A DNA stretch of 14,251 nucleotides from Desulfovibrionaceae bacterium UBA930 (GTDB lineage Bacteria > Desulfobacterota > Desulfovibrionia > Desulfovibrionales > Desulfovibrionaceae), in NCBI GenBank assembly GCA_002293605.1, contig DBDO01000221.1, forward strand, positions 1 through 14,251. The letters run 5' to 3'. The translations under genes were made by a program, and so were the position numbers. The notes under the pieces were generated by a model, which was given only the letters and a program-made list of their open reading frames with translations, did not search any database and had not been told where the DNA came from. Below, one piece after another: positions 7,410 through 14,251 of this stretch (position 1 is the first letter of the stretch; every line of letters begins with the position of its first letter).

Positions 7410-7438
7410 GTGACAAGGATATGGGTCTGGAGTAATAT
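7410..7438 (+). promoter_or_regulatory. Sigma70-type promoter for cheW
   Basis: GTGACA (7410-7415, five of six matches to TTGACA) and TAATAT (7433-7438, four of six matches to TATAAT) are separated by 17 bases in an AT-rich stretch. Transcription would begin near 7445, giving a leader of about 67 bases. A degenerate sigma54-like pair overlaps it: GG at 7429-7430 and GC at 7441-7442, at the exact -24/-12 spacing, but the rest of that consensus is poor. A second -10-like CATAAT at 7471-7476 has no -35. Confidence 0.5.
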
Positions 7439-7511
7439 ATGCTGTACGGATGTTTAGTGATATAGTTTTTCATAATCGCACGGCACCCGCCGCAAGACTT
7501 GAGGGAAGCAT

Positions 7512-7985
7512 ATGGATCATGTGAAAAAACAGGATGATGAACTGCTCCAGCTTGTCACGTTCAGCATAGGCGAAGAGGAGTTCGGCGTAGACATTCTCAA
7601 GGTGCAGGAAATTATCCGGACCATGGAAATAACCAAAGTTCCCCGCGCCCAGGATTTTGTGGAAGGGGTGATCAACCTTCGGGGCAAGGTTATTCCCATT
7701 ATCGATCTGCGTCGGCGCTTCGGGCTTGATTCCAAGCCTCATGACAAGCATACGAGAATTATAGTTATTGAAATCAATAATATGATCGTAGGTTTTGTAG
7801 TTGATTCCGTTTCCGAGGTGTTGCGCATACCCGCCAGCACGGTGGAGCCGCCGCCTCCTGTGGTTGCGGGGCTTGAGTCGGAATACATAAGCGGGGTCGG
7901 CAAACTACACGACCGTCTGCTGATTTTGCTGGATCTCGACAAACTGCTTTCCAGCGAAGATATAGAAGCCTTGGGCCAGTTGTAG
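7512..7985 (+). CDS. cheW: Chemotaxis coupling protein CheW
   Basis: A 157-residue protein, the size of E. coli CheW, that aligns by eye along its whole length: QLVTFSIGEEEFGVDILKV at about 13-31, GVINLRGKVIPIIDLRRRFG at about 52-71, VGFVVDSVSEVLRIP at about 93-107 and a C-terminal LLILLDLDKLL. The VINLRG...PIIDLR pattern is the family's hallmark. CheW is a cytoplasmic adaptor of two SH3-like beta-barrels that links methyl-accepting receptors to the kinase CheA. No signal peptide or response-regulator domain is present, so it is not CheV. GAGGGAAG at 7501-7508 is a good ribosome-binding site for ATG 7512. The gene stands alone, with its own promoter and a strong terminator, and no che, mcp or flagellar gene lies next to it, so its receptor and kinase partners must be encoded elsewhere. 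Confidence 0.93.
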   Translation: MDHVKKQDDELLQLVTFSIGEEEFGVDILKVQEIIRTMEITKVPRAQDFVEGVINLRGKVIPIIDLRRRFGLDSKPHDKHTRIIVIEINNMIVGFVVDSVSEVLRIPASTVEPPPPVVAGLESEYISGVGKLHDRLLILLDLDKLLSSEDIEALGQL

Positions 7986-8006
7986 TTTTCAGCGGCCCCT
8001 GTTATG

Positions 8007-8046
8007 CTTTCGCCGCCGGAGCGCCTCCGGCGGCGAAAGTTTTTTT
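8007..8046 (+). terminator. Strong rho-independent terminator after cheW
   Basis: CTTTCGCCGCCGGAG (8007-8021) pairs perfectly with CTCCGGCGGCGAAAG (8025-8039) around the loop CGC, and is followed at once by seven Ts (8040-8046). The 15-bp stem, short loop and T-run make a textbook intrinsic terminator, 21 bases after the cheW stop. It separates cheW from the mfd cluster. Confidence 0.95.
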
Positions 8047-8082
8047 ATGCGCGTCTGCAAAGCCTGGCTTGCATGCCCGCAC

Positions 8083-8088
8083 AGGAGA
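8083..8088 (+). promoter_or_regulatory. Ribosome-binding site that supports a TTG start for mfd
   Basis: AGGAGA lies 5 bases before TTG at 8094, or 6 bases counting from AGGAG. The in-frame ATG at 8073 has no such site upstream, and the site lies after that ATG. This favours translation from TTG. Confidence 0.6.
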
Positions 8089-8093
8089 ATTGT

Positions 8094-11000
8094 TTGGGCT
8101 TTCATTCCCTGACGGCGGCTTTGACCGCTGTAACTCCCCGTCCTTTTTCAGTAACCCGTGCCGGTTCAGGAACGGTGGCCCGTCTTGCCCTCAGCCTTCG
8201 GGACAAGGGGCATGACGTTGTCGTTGTTGCAAAAGACCAGGCGAGTCTGGCCGAATACAGATCGGCGCTTACTCTGTTCAACCCCGAACGTTCCCTGGGT
8301 GATCCCTCCCCTGCCAGAGTGCAGTGGGAGCGCCGTTTCGTTGATATGCCGCAGCACCCCGCCGGACTTGGCGGCAAGAGTGGCTGGGCAGAGCGCATGG
8401 CCTCTCTGTATTCCCTGCGCCAGCGGCAGAGCGCTGTGGGCGTTCTGCTTACGCTTGACAACTTCCTGCTCCGTCTGCCGCCTTCCGATATTTTTGATGT
8501 CCATGAGCTAACGCTGCGGAAAAATACGGAGATGGCCCCGGAGCTTCTGCTCGATCAGGCTGTTGATTGGGGCTATATGCGCGTTCCCATGGTCAGCGTG
8601 CCGGGGGAAATCGCCGTACGCGGCGATATTTTGGATATTTTCTGCCCCGGCTATGCAAAACCGCTCAGGCTGGAGTTCTTCGGCGACATGCTGGAGGATA
8701 TCCGCCTTTTCGACCCCCTTTCCCAGCGTTCTATCGCCGATATCACCGAATTGCGCATGCTGCCGATATCTCCGGTTATTGTCAGCCGGGCCTTGCGCCG
8801 TGAGGCTGAAGCCTATTGGGAAAGGACCGTGCAGGACGGACGCCTCAGCCCTGCGGATGTGGCCGCGCTCATGCGGACTGCTGATTCCGGTGGGCAGGGA
8901 CTTTTTTCGGGCGTCTTTTATGAAAAGGCCTCCTGCCTGGAGAACTGGTTGTCCCCGAACAGCATTTACTTGCTGCCCGGAGAACACGATGTGCCTCTTG
9001 CCCTTGAAGAGGCCGAGCGGCGCTGGACGGATTTTCTGGCCAATGAGGCTGAAATCAGGGGCGTACGGCAGCCTCGCAGTCTGGTGCTGCGCCCCCTGGC
9101 CGAGGTGGCTGCGCTGTTTGCGCGTTCGCGGCGGGTCTATTTTGAAGAGCTGCGCATCGGCGTGCCGGAAGCGGATACAGCCCTTTCCCTGCCTGAAAAG
9201 GCTATAACATCTTTTCAGGAACTGTTCCCCCGTGCCGAGGAGCAGGAGCGGCCCTGGCAGCAGCTTGTTACCCTGATGCGGGCCTGGGCCTCGGCAAGCG
9301 CGCGCAAGCGCGGCAGGGAAGAAAGCGCTGTACAAGCAGGTCCGCACGGCGAAAGCGAGGATGTTCTGCGTCCGAAAGCGGGTGGCCGCCTTGTCCTTAG
9401 TTTTTCTTCAGCCCGCGCCCGCGCCCGCTTTCTGAAGCTGGCCGAGCAGGAAGGCGTGCTGCCGCACCTGCGCTTTGATGAAGCCGAACACGGCGTTTTC
9501 GCCCTGGTCTCGCCCCTGCGCAGGGGCATGGCCCTTGTCTGGGACGGCATGCTGGTACTGGGCGAAGACGTATTGCAGCCGCAGGTAGAGCGTGCGCGCA
9601 AGATTCCCAAAGGGGCTTTTCAGGGCCTGGACCGGTATGATTCCTTGCGCGAGGGCGACTTTCTGGTGCATCGGGACTATGGTGTGGGTATTTTTCAGGG
9701 TTTGCACCGGATGAACCTGGGGGGCACGCAAAACGACTATTTGCTGCTGCACTATTCGGGCGATGACAAGTTGTACCTGCCGGTTGACCGTCTCTCGCTT
9801 ATTCAGCGCTTCAAATCAGCCGAAGGAGGGCAGCCCAGTCCGGACAAACTGGGCGGAAACCAGTGGGCAGCGAGCAAGGACAAGGCGCGCAAGGCTATTG
9901 AAAAAATAGCCGCAGATCTGGTGCAGATGTATGCCCTGCGCAAGGTGGTCAAAGGCTTCCGCTACAGCCCCGTAAGCGAGATGTACCGGGAATTTGAAGC
10001 CTCCTTCGGCTTTGAGGAAACGCCGGATCAGGCCAGGGCCATTGAGGAGGTCTTGGCGGATATGGAAAAAGCCGAGCCTATGGACAGACTGGTCTGCGGT
10101 GATGTTGGATTCGGCAAAACGGAAGTTGCCCTGCGCGCCGCGTTCAGGGCCGCCCTGGAAGGGCGGCAGGTGGCTCTTTTGTGCCCTACCACGGTGCTTG
10201 CGGAACAGCATTACCAGACCTTCAGAAGTCGGCTGGCCGGTTTTCCCGTGAATATCGGCATGCTTTCGCGCTTCGTCTCCAGAACGAAGCAGAAGGAAGT
10301 GCTGGAAGGGGTTGCCAGAGGGGGTATAGACATTCTTATCGGCACGCACCGCCTGCTTTCCAAAGATGTGAATATTCCAAGGCTGGGGCTTTTGATTCTG
10401 GACGAAGAGCAGCGTTTCGGCGTCCGGCACAAGGAACGCCTTAAGGAAATGCGCAAAAACGTGGACGCCCTGACCTTGACAGCCACGCCGATTCCGCGCA
10501 CCTTGCAATTATCCCTGTCCGGCATTCGGGAGCTTTCGGTGATTGAAACCCCGCCGCCTGAGCGCAAGCCTGTGGCTACGGCGCTTATCGACAGAGATGA
10601 CACGGCCCTGCGGGGTATTGTGGAGCGGGAACTGGCCCGGGAGGGACAGGTATTTTGGGTGTACAACCGGGTGCAGGGCCTGGAGCGCGTGGCCGAATAT
10701 GTGCGCAAACTGGTCCCGCATGCCAGAATAGGCATGGCGCACGGCCAGATGGACGAAAGGGCCCTTGAGGAAGCCATGCACAAGTTCTGGCATGGCGAAC
10801 TGGATGTGCTTGTTTGTACCTCTATTATTGAATCAGGCCTGGATTTTCCCCGCGCCAATACTTTGATCGTGGATCAGGCCCAGCTCTTCGGCCTTGGGCA
10901 ATTGTACCAGCTCAGGGGCCGGGTGGGGCGCTCGGACAGGCAGGCCTTTGCAGTTTTTGTCGCTCCTGATCCGGATCGCCTGCCCGAGATCGCCCGGCAG

Positions 11001-11654
11001 CGGATGCGCATTATCTTGGATATGGATTATCTGGGCGCGGGTTTTCAGGTAGCCATGGAAGATTTGCGCCTGCGCGGGGCGGGCAATATTCTCGGCGAAT
11101 CTCAGAGCGGGCACATGAACCGCCTGGGGCTGGAACTTTTTCTTGAAATGCTGGAAGAGGCCGTGGCCAAGCTCAAGGGTGAGCCGGTGCAGACCGTGCA
11201 GGAAACGGAACTCTCTTTGGGCATTCCCGCTTTTATTCCGGAGGGCTATATGGAAGACAGCCATGAGCGTTTACGCTATTATAAAATGCTGTCTTCATCT
11301 CAGGATGAAGAGGGCCAGCAAGATGTCGTGTTTGAGATGCGCGATCGCTTCGGGGCTCTGCCGCCGGAGCTGATGAATTTTACGGCGGTTCTTAGCTTCA
11401 AACGGTATTTGAGCCGCTATGGCGTGCAAAAAGCTGATATTTTCCCCGACCGTCTGCGCCTTGCCTTTTCTGAAGGGGGCGGCGTGAATCCTGCCTCTTT
11501 GGTCGACTTTGTACTGGGCCAGCAGGCTGCCGGACGGCCCGTGCGCTTGCAGCCTCCCGCAGTGCTGGATCTTCCCCTGACAGGCGGCAGCGTGGAGGAA
11601 TCCCTTGCTGGTGCCCGTCAACTCTTGCGTCCTTTACTGGAAGCGGTGTCCTGA
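8094..11654 (+). CDS. mfd: Transcription-repair coupling factor Mfd
   Basis: From TTG 8094 the protein has 1186 residues, normal for Mfd. It is a cytoplasmic DNA translocase that binds stalled RNA polymerase, removes it from damaged DNA and recruits UvrA. The N-terminal third is UvrB-like, with a characteristic GEIAVRGDILDIF segment near 172-184. The RNA-polymerase-interacting CarD-like domain starts near 521 (GDFLVHRDYGVGIF). The RecG-like motor has Walker A GDVGFGKT at 669-676, DEEQ at 770-773, TATPIPRT at 796-803, ESGLDFPRA shortly before motif VI, and QLRGRVGR at 939-946. The C-terminal TRCF domain follows (MEDLRLRGAGNILGESQSGH and beyond). RecG is excluded by the UvrB-like and CarD-like parts. 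The frame also extends upstream to 8004, but that would begin inside the cheW terminator; ATG 8073 is the other candidate. No promoter is evident between terminator and start. The next gene begins 25 bases after the stop. Confidence 0.94.
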   Translation: MGFHSLTAALTAVTPRPFSVTRAGSGTVARLALSLRDKGHDVVVVAKDQASLAEYRSALTLFNPERSLGDPSPARVQWERRFVDMPQHPAGLGGKSGWAERMASLYSLRQRQSAVGVLLTLDNFLLRLPPSDIFDVHELTLRKNTEMAPELLLDQAVDWGYMRVPMVSVPGEIAVRGDILDIFCPGYAKPLRLEFFGDMLEDIRLFDPLSQRSIADITELRMLPISPVIVSRALRREAEAYWERTVQDGRLSPADVAALMRTADSGGQGLFSGVFYEKASCLENWLSPNSIYLLPGEHDVPLALEEAERRWTDFLANEAEIRGVRQPRSLVLRPLAEVAALFARSRRVYFEELRIGVPEADTALSLPEKAITSFQELFPRAEEQERPWQQLVTLMRAWASASARKRGREESAVQAGPHGESEDVLRPKAGGRLVLSFSSARARARFLKLAEQEGVLPHLRFDEAEHGVFALVSPLRRGMALVWDGMLVLGEDVLQPQVERARKIPKGAFQGLDRYDSLREGDFLVHRDYGVGIFQGLHRMNLGGTQNDYLLLHYSGDDKLYLPVDRLSLIQRFKSAEGGQPSPDKLGGNQWAASKDKARKAIEKIAADLVQMYALRKVVKGFRYSPVSEMYREFEASFGFEETPDQARAIEEVLADMEKAEPMDRLVCGDVGFGKTEVALRAAFRAALEGRQVALLCPTTVLAEQHYQTFRSRLAGFPVNIGMLSRFVSRTKQKEVLEGVARGGIDILIGTHRLLSKDVNIPRLGLLILDEEQRFGVRHKERLKEMRKNVDALTLTATPIPRTLQLSLSGIRELSVIETPPPERKPVATALIDRDDTALRGIVERELAREGQVFWVYNRVQGLERVAEYVRKLVPHARIGMAHGQMDERALEEAMHKFWHGELDVLVCTSIIESGLDFPRANTLIVDQAQLFGLGQLYQLRGRVGRSDRQAFAVFVAPDPDRLPEIARQRMRIILDMDYLGAGFQVAMEDLRLRGAGNILGESQSGHMNRLGLELFLEMLEEAVAKLKGEPVQTVQETELSLGIPAFIPEGYMEDSHERLRYYKMLSSSQDEEGQQDVVFEMRDRFGALPPELMNFTAVLSFKRYLSRYGVQKADIFPDRLRLAFSEGGGVNPASLVDFVLGQQAAGRPVRLQPPAVLDLPLTGGSVEESLAGARQLLRPLLEAVS

Positions 11655-11679
11655 ACGCTTTCTGGCAAAGCGGTTTTTT

Positions 11680-12654
11680 ATGGATGGCATAGCTGTGCGA
11701 TTGTTTCTCCTGCCCCTGATCCTGCTGCTGGCGCTTACGCTTCTTGCCTGCAAGGAGCGTGATGTGCCTGCCGGGGTTGTTGCCGAAGTGAACGGCGAGT
11801 CTGTCTCCTTCAGAGATCTGGAGGCCGCGCGTTCCGTGCTCTTTGCGGGGCGTTCCTCAGAAACAGCGGACTTTGACGATATTGCCTTGCAGCGGCAATA
11901 CCGCTACGTTCTGGGCCGGATTATCGAAGAACTGCTTATCTGTCAGTATATGCGCGGTAATCAGAAAGATCTGGACCTGGGGCAGCTTGAGGCGGAAGAA
12001 AAACGCATTCGGGAGGATTACCCCCCGGGTGGTTTTGAGGCCATGCTGCTTGAACTTGCCATTGACGAAGGTCGCTGGCGGGGAGGGCTCTACCGGCGTC
12101 TCATGGTCGAGCAGTTCATCATGCAGGAACTGAGGCCGGAAATTTCCATCAGCGCGGACGAGGTGGAGCTGTATTACAAGCGCCATAGCGCAGACTTCGT
12201 TATTCCCGAGCAGTGGCACTTTATGCAGATCGTGGGAACTGACGGCAATGAAGTGAAAAAGGCGGGCGACAGCCTTGTTTCCGGTAAAAATGCCGCCTTG
12301 GCCCAGAAAGACCACCTTGTGACCATATATGATATCAATATGGGCGCGGACATGCTGCCCAAAGAACTTTTGGACGATTTATCCGCACTGCGACCCTGGC
12401 AGGCTTCGGCGGTCCGCAATGCCGATGACGGTTTTCGGCAGTTCGTGCTGGTGGAGAAAACGCCGTCTTCCGTGCTTGACGCCGCTGAAACGTCCAAGCG
12501 GGTGGAGCAGGCCCTTGCCGATGAAAAAGTGCGCGCCGTATATGCCGAGTGGATGCAGAAACGTCTTCGCAAGGCAGAGGTTCGTATTGCCCCGGCCCTG
12601 GCCGAGCCTCTGCCGCCAAGGACAGCGATGCAAACACCTGTTAAATCCTTTTGA
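11680..12654 (+). CDS. Parvulin-like (SurA/PpiC-type) peptidyl-prolyl isomerase-related lipoprotein
   Basis: A 324-residue protein with a lipoprotein signal: a hydrophobic stretch at 8-22 followed by the lipobox LLAC with C24 as the likely lipidated residue. The next residue is lysine, not aspartate, so by the E. coli sorting rule it would go to the outer membrane; whether that rule applies here is unknown. VVAEVNGESVSFRDLE (33-48) is the typical start of SurA-N/PrsA-type chaperone domains, and helices up to about 165 fit. The region from 179 (WHFMQIV) to 260 has the outline of a parvulin domain but is short and lacks the usual glycine-rich GGDLG signature (YDINMGADML instead), so catalysis is doubtful. 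The likely role is folding or escort of exported proteins. ATG 11680 was chosen because it places the signal peptide correctly; its ribosome-binding site is weak and other starts are possible. It lies 25 bases after mfd. Confidence 0.8.
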   Translation: MDGIAVRLFLLPLILLLALTLLACKERDVPAGVVAEVNGESVSFRDLEAARSVLFAGRSSETADFDDIALQRQYRYVLGRIIEELLICQYMRGNQKDLDLGQLEAEEKRIREDYPPGGFEAMLLELAIDEGRWRGGLYRRLMVEQFIMQELRPEISISADEVELYYKRHSADFVIPEQWHFMQIVGTDGNEVKKAGDSLVSGKNAALAQKDHLVTIYDINMGADMLPKELLDDLSALRPWQASAVRNADDGFRQFVLVEKTPSSVLDAAETSKRVEQALADEKVRAVYAEWMQKRLRKAEVRIAPALAEPLPPRTAMQTPVKSF

Positions 12655-12744
12655 AGGCAGGACTTTTACTTTATATGGCTGCCCTGCGGCCTTTGGAAGC
12701 GGCATTGCATAATGTAGGGAAAGAGTTTACGGTAGGCTACTCAT

Positions 12745-13707
12745 ATGAACTTTTATAGATCCTGGTGGAGGCCTGTCTTGCCCAGATCGAATTTCTTCGC
12801 GGCCCTGCTGCTGCTTGCTCTTTTTGTTGGATTTTCTGTACAAGCCGCTGAAATTACTGTAAATAAAGTTGCAGCCGTGGTGAACGGCGAAATGATTACC
12901 TTGCATGAGCTTCGCATGCATATGGCTGCGGAGATGGCCCGGCGCAGAATGGACCCTAAAGATCCCAAGCTGGAAAGCCTGCGGCGGGAGGTTCTGGATT
13001 CTCTGATTAATGATATCCTGCTCCGGCAGGAGGCCAAGCGCTATAAAGTCTCTGTGTCGGATGCAGAAGCAAAAGAGGAGGTAAACAGGGCCATTGCCCG
13101 CACGGGAAAGACCGCCGCACAATTCGAAGCCGAACTGAGAGCGCAGGGTGCAAGCATGGCCATGTATACCCAGCGTTTGCAAAACAACTTGCTGCGTTCG
13201 CGTATGGCCAATTACATGGTTGATCGCAAGGTTTTTGTGACGCCGGAAGAAGTGGCCGACTATTACGCCAAGCATCCGGACAAGTTCCAGGGAGAGAAAA
13301 GCGCGGATTTTTCGGTCATCATGCTCCCGGAAAATTTGAATGCGCTGGATATTTACAAGCAGCTCAAGGCGGGTACGATTTCTTTTGAAGACGCTGCGCG
13401 TAAGTACTCGGCTGATCGCAACGCCCAGGACGGCGGCAGAATTCGCGGCGTGCCGTATGACAGGCTGCCGCCTGAAATGCAAAAACTGCTGGCCTCGCTC
13501 CAGAACGGAGGGCTGTCGCAGCTGTTGCGCACAAAAGGCGGGTTTTACCTATTCCGCCGCGATGCCATCAATGATGCGAAACCGCTCTCTTTGCAAGAAG
13601 CCAGGCCCTATATTGAGGAAATTTTGCTCGCGCCCCTGCGTGAGGAGCGTGCCAAAGACTATCTGCGCCAGCTTCGCGACAAGGCGGTTATTGATATCCG
13701 CCTCTGA
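12745..13707 (+). CDS. surA: SurA-like periplasmic chaperone / peptidyl-prolyl isomerase
   Basis: A 320-residue protein with a Sec signal peptide: basic and aromatic N-terminus, hydrophobic core at about 17-31, probable cleavage after VQA at residue 34. The mature start VNKVAAVVNGEMITLHEL (39-56) is the classic SurA N-domain opening, followed by helical segments to about 180. One parvulin-type domain covers about 188-273, including FEDAARKYSADRNAQDGGRI, LPPEMQKLLASLQNGGLSQL and GFYLFRR. E. coli SurA has two parvulin domains; here there is one, so the name is by similarity. SurA proteins escort unfolded beta-barrel proteins across the periplasm. The start is supported by weak GGTAGG at 12731-12736. 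The 90-base gap after the lipoprotein gene has a -10-like CATAAT at 12708-12713 but no -35. The tandem arrangement with the upstream lipoprotein suggests paired function or an old duplication with strong divergence. Confidence 0.86.
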   Translation: MNFYRSWWRPVLPRSNFFAALLLLALFVGFSVQAAEITVNKVAAVVNGEMITLHELRMHMAAEMARRRMDPKDPKLESLRREVLDSLINDILLRQEAKRYKVSVSDAEAKEEVNRAIARTGKTAAQFEAELRAQGASMAMYTQRLQNNLLRSRMANYMVDRKVFVTPEEVADYYAKHPDKFQGEKSADFSVIMLPENLNALDIYKQLKAGTISFEDAARKYSADRNAQDGGRIRGVPYDRLPPEMQKLLASLQNGGLSQLLRTKGGFYLFRRDAINDAKPLSLQEARPYIEEILLAPLREERAKDYLRQLRDKAVIDIRL

Positions 13708-13720
13708 TTTACATTCTAAA
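13691..13720 (+). promoter_or_regulatory. Weak candidate promoter for the RodZ-like gene
   Basis: TTGATA at 13691-13696 (five of six matches to TTGACA) is followed after 18 bases by TCTAAA at 13715-13720 (four of six matches to TATAAT), within the AT-rich end of surA and the start of the 68-base gap. Co-transcription with surA is equally possible, since no terminator is seen. Confidence 0.2.
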
Positions 13721-13775
13721 TTATGTGGAATCGAAACGAGGCATTTGCACACTGAAAGAGTGTTCGGGGACTGAT

Positions 13776-14251
13776 ATGACATTCGAAGAACTGGGGCGAT
13801 CCATCAAAGAAAAGCGTGAAGCCTCCGGCATGTCCATTGATGATGTCGCCTCACGCATCAAGATATCTGCACGTATTTTACGAACGATAGAAGAGGGCTC
13901 GCTTGTCGGTCTGCCTCATACCGTATACACGAAAAGCTTTATACGCTCTTTCGGACAGCTTGTCGGCTATGATCCGCAAGAGATGCACGCCGCCCTGGAA
14001 GAGATCTTTCCTCCTGACGCCTTTGACGAAAGCAGGGCGGAATCCATTTTGCGGGCAAACCCGGCCATGACCTACCCTGATGCCGGAAAACGTTTCGCCA
14101 TTATCCTTTTCTTCCTGCTTTTCTTTGCGGGTCTGATCGGAGGAGGCTGGTATGTGGCAACGCGCTATGGCGATCAGATTCTCGAACTGATAAAAGCGCC
14201 CTTTTCGGCCCTTACCTCACCCGCAGCAGAGCAGCCGGAACAGCGCCCGGT
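13776..14251 (+). CDS. rodZ: RodZ-like helix-turn-helix membrane protein (partial, C-terminus off the right edge)
   Basis: The open frame of 158 codons from ATG 13776 runs off the window and was read directly from the sequence. Residues 1-75 are a Cro/CI-type helix-turn-helix of the HTH_25 kind: LGRSIKEKREASGMSIDDVA, then ISARILRTIEEGSL and LPHTVYTKSFIRSFGQLVGYD (45-65), the latter typical of RodZ. A single transmembrane segment follows at about 107-127 (FAIILFFLLFFAGLIGGGWYV). After it comes the start of an extracytoplasmic Pro/Ala/Glu-rich linker. In known RodZ the cytoplasmic HTH binds the actin homologue MreB and links it to the cell-wall elongation machinery. The C-terminal domain that would confirm RodZ lies outside the window, so another membrane-anchored HTH regulator is possible. 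GGGGA at 13766-13770 is a good ribosome-binding site. The neighbours point to an envelope role. Confidence 0.8.
   Translation, partial: MTFEELGRSIKEKREASGMSIDDVASRIKISARILRTIEEGSLVGLPHTVYTKSFIRSFGQLVGYDPQEMHAALEEIFPPDAFDESRAESILRANPAMTYPDAGKRFAIILFFLLFFAGLIGGGWYVATRYGDQILELIKAPFSALTSPAAEQPEQRP

Noticed and set aside
7428..7443. A sigma54 promoter as the main cheW promoter
   Set aside because: Only the GG and GC with correct spacing and a few flanking bases match; the overlapping sigma70 pair is better.
8508..9347. A 279-codon minus-strand open frame inside mfd
   Set aside because: No family resemblance, no ribosome-binding site noticed, and it is fully covered by Mfd coding sequence.
13708..13775. 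A terminator between surA and the RodZ-like gene
   Set aside because: Only a 4-5 bp dyad (ATTC...GAAT) is present, with no T-run.

Overview
The window looks like ordinary chromosomal DNA from a delta-proteobacterial sulfate reducer of the Desulfovibrio type. This is an inference from the GC-rich codon use, the single-chain pyruvate carboxylase with a biotin ligase that lacks a DNA-binding domain, and the mfd / parvulin / surA-like / rodZ-like order. There was no database check. I see no phage, plasmid, insertion sequence, CRISPR array, tRNA or rRNA.

Layout. (1) Positions 1-828, minus strand: the N-terminal 276 codons of a tRNA nucleotidyltransferase / poly(A) polymerase family protein with an HD domain, running off the left edge. 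(2) 940-7201, plus strand: a biotin-protein ligase, a 1232-residue pyruvate carboxylase and a UDP-glucose 6-dehydrogenase. The ligase presumably biotinylates the carboxylase, which makes oxaloacetate. The dehydrogenase makes UDP-glucuronate for envelope polysaccharide and sits only 43 bases after the carboxylase. A 14-bp perfect inverted repeat brackets the ligase/carboxylase junction. (3) 7202-7511: a 310-base non-coding stretch holding a composite palindromic element and then an AT-rich promoter region. (4) 7512-7985: a lone cheW with its own promoter, closed by a very strong intrinsic terminator. (5) 8094-14251: mfd (probably starting at TTG), a parvulin-like lipoprotein, a SurA-like periplasmic chaperone and the first 158 codons of a RodZ-like membrane protein, all on the plus strand. 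The last three point to envelope protein folding and cell shape; Mfd couples transcription to DNA repair.

The most noteworthy points are a C-terminal four-cysteine zinc-ribbon-like tail after the biotinyl domain of the pyruvate carboxylase, together with an altered carboxyltransferase motif; the inverted repeat around the bpl-pyc junction; and the nested palindrome cluster between ugd and cheW. I found nothing that convincingly makes up a new multi-gene system.
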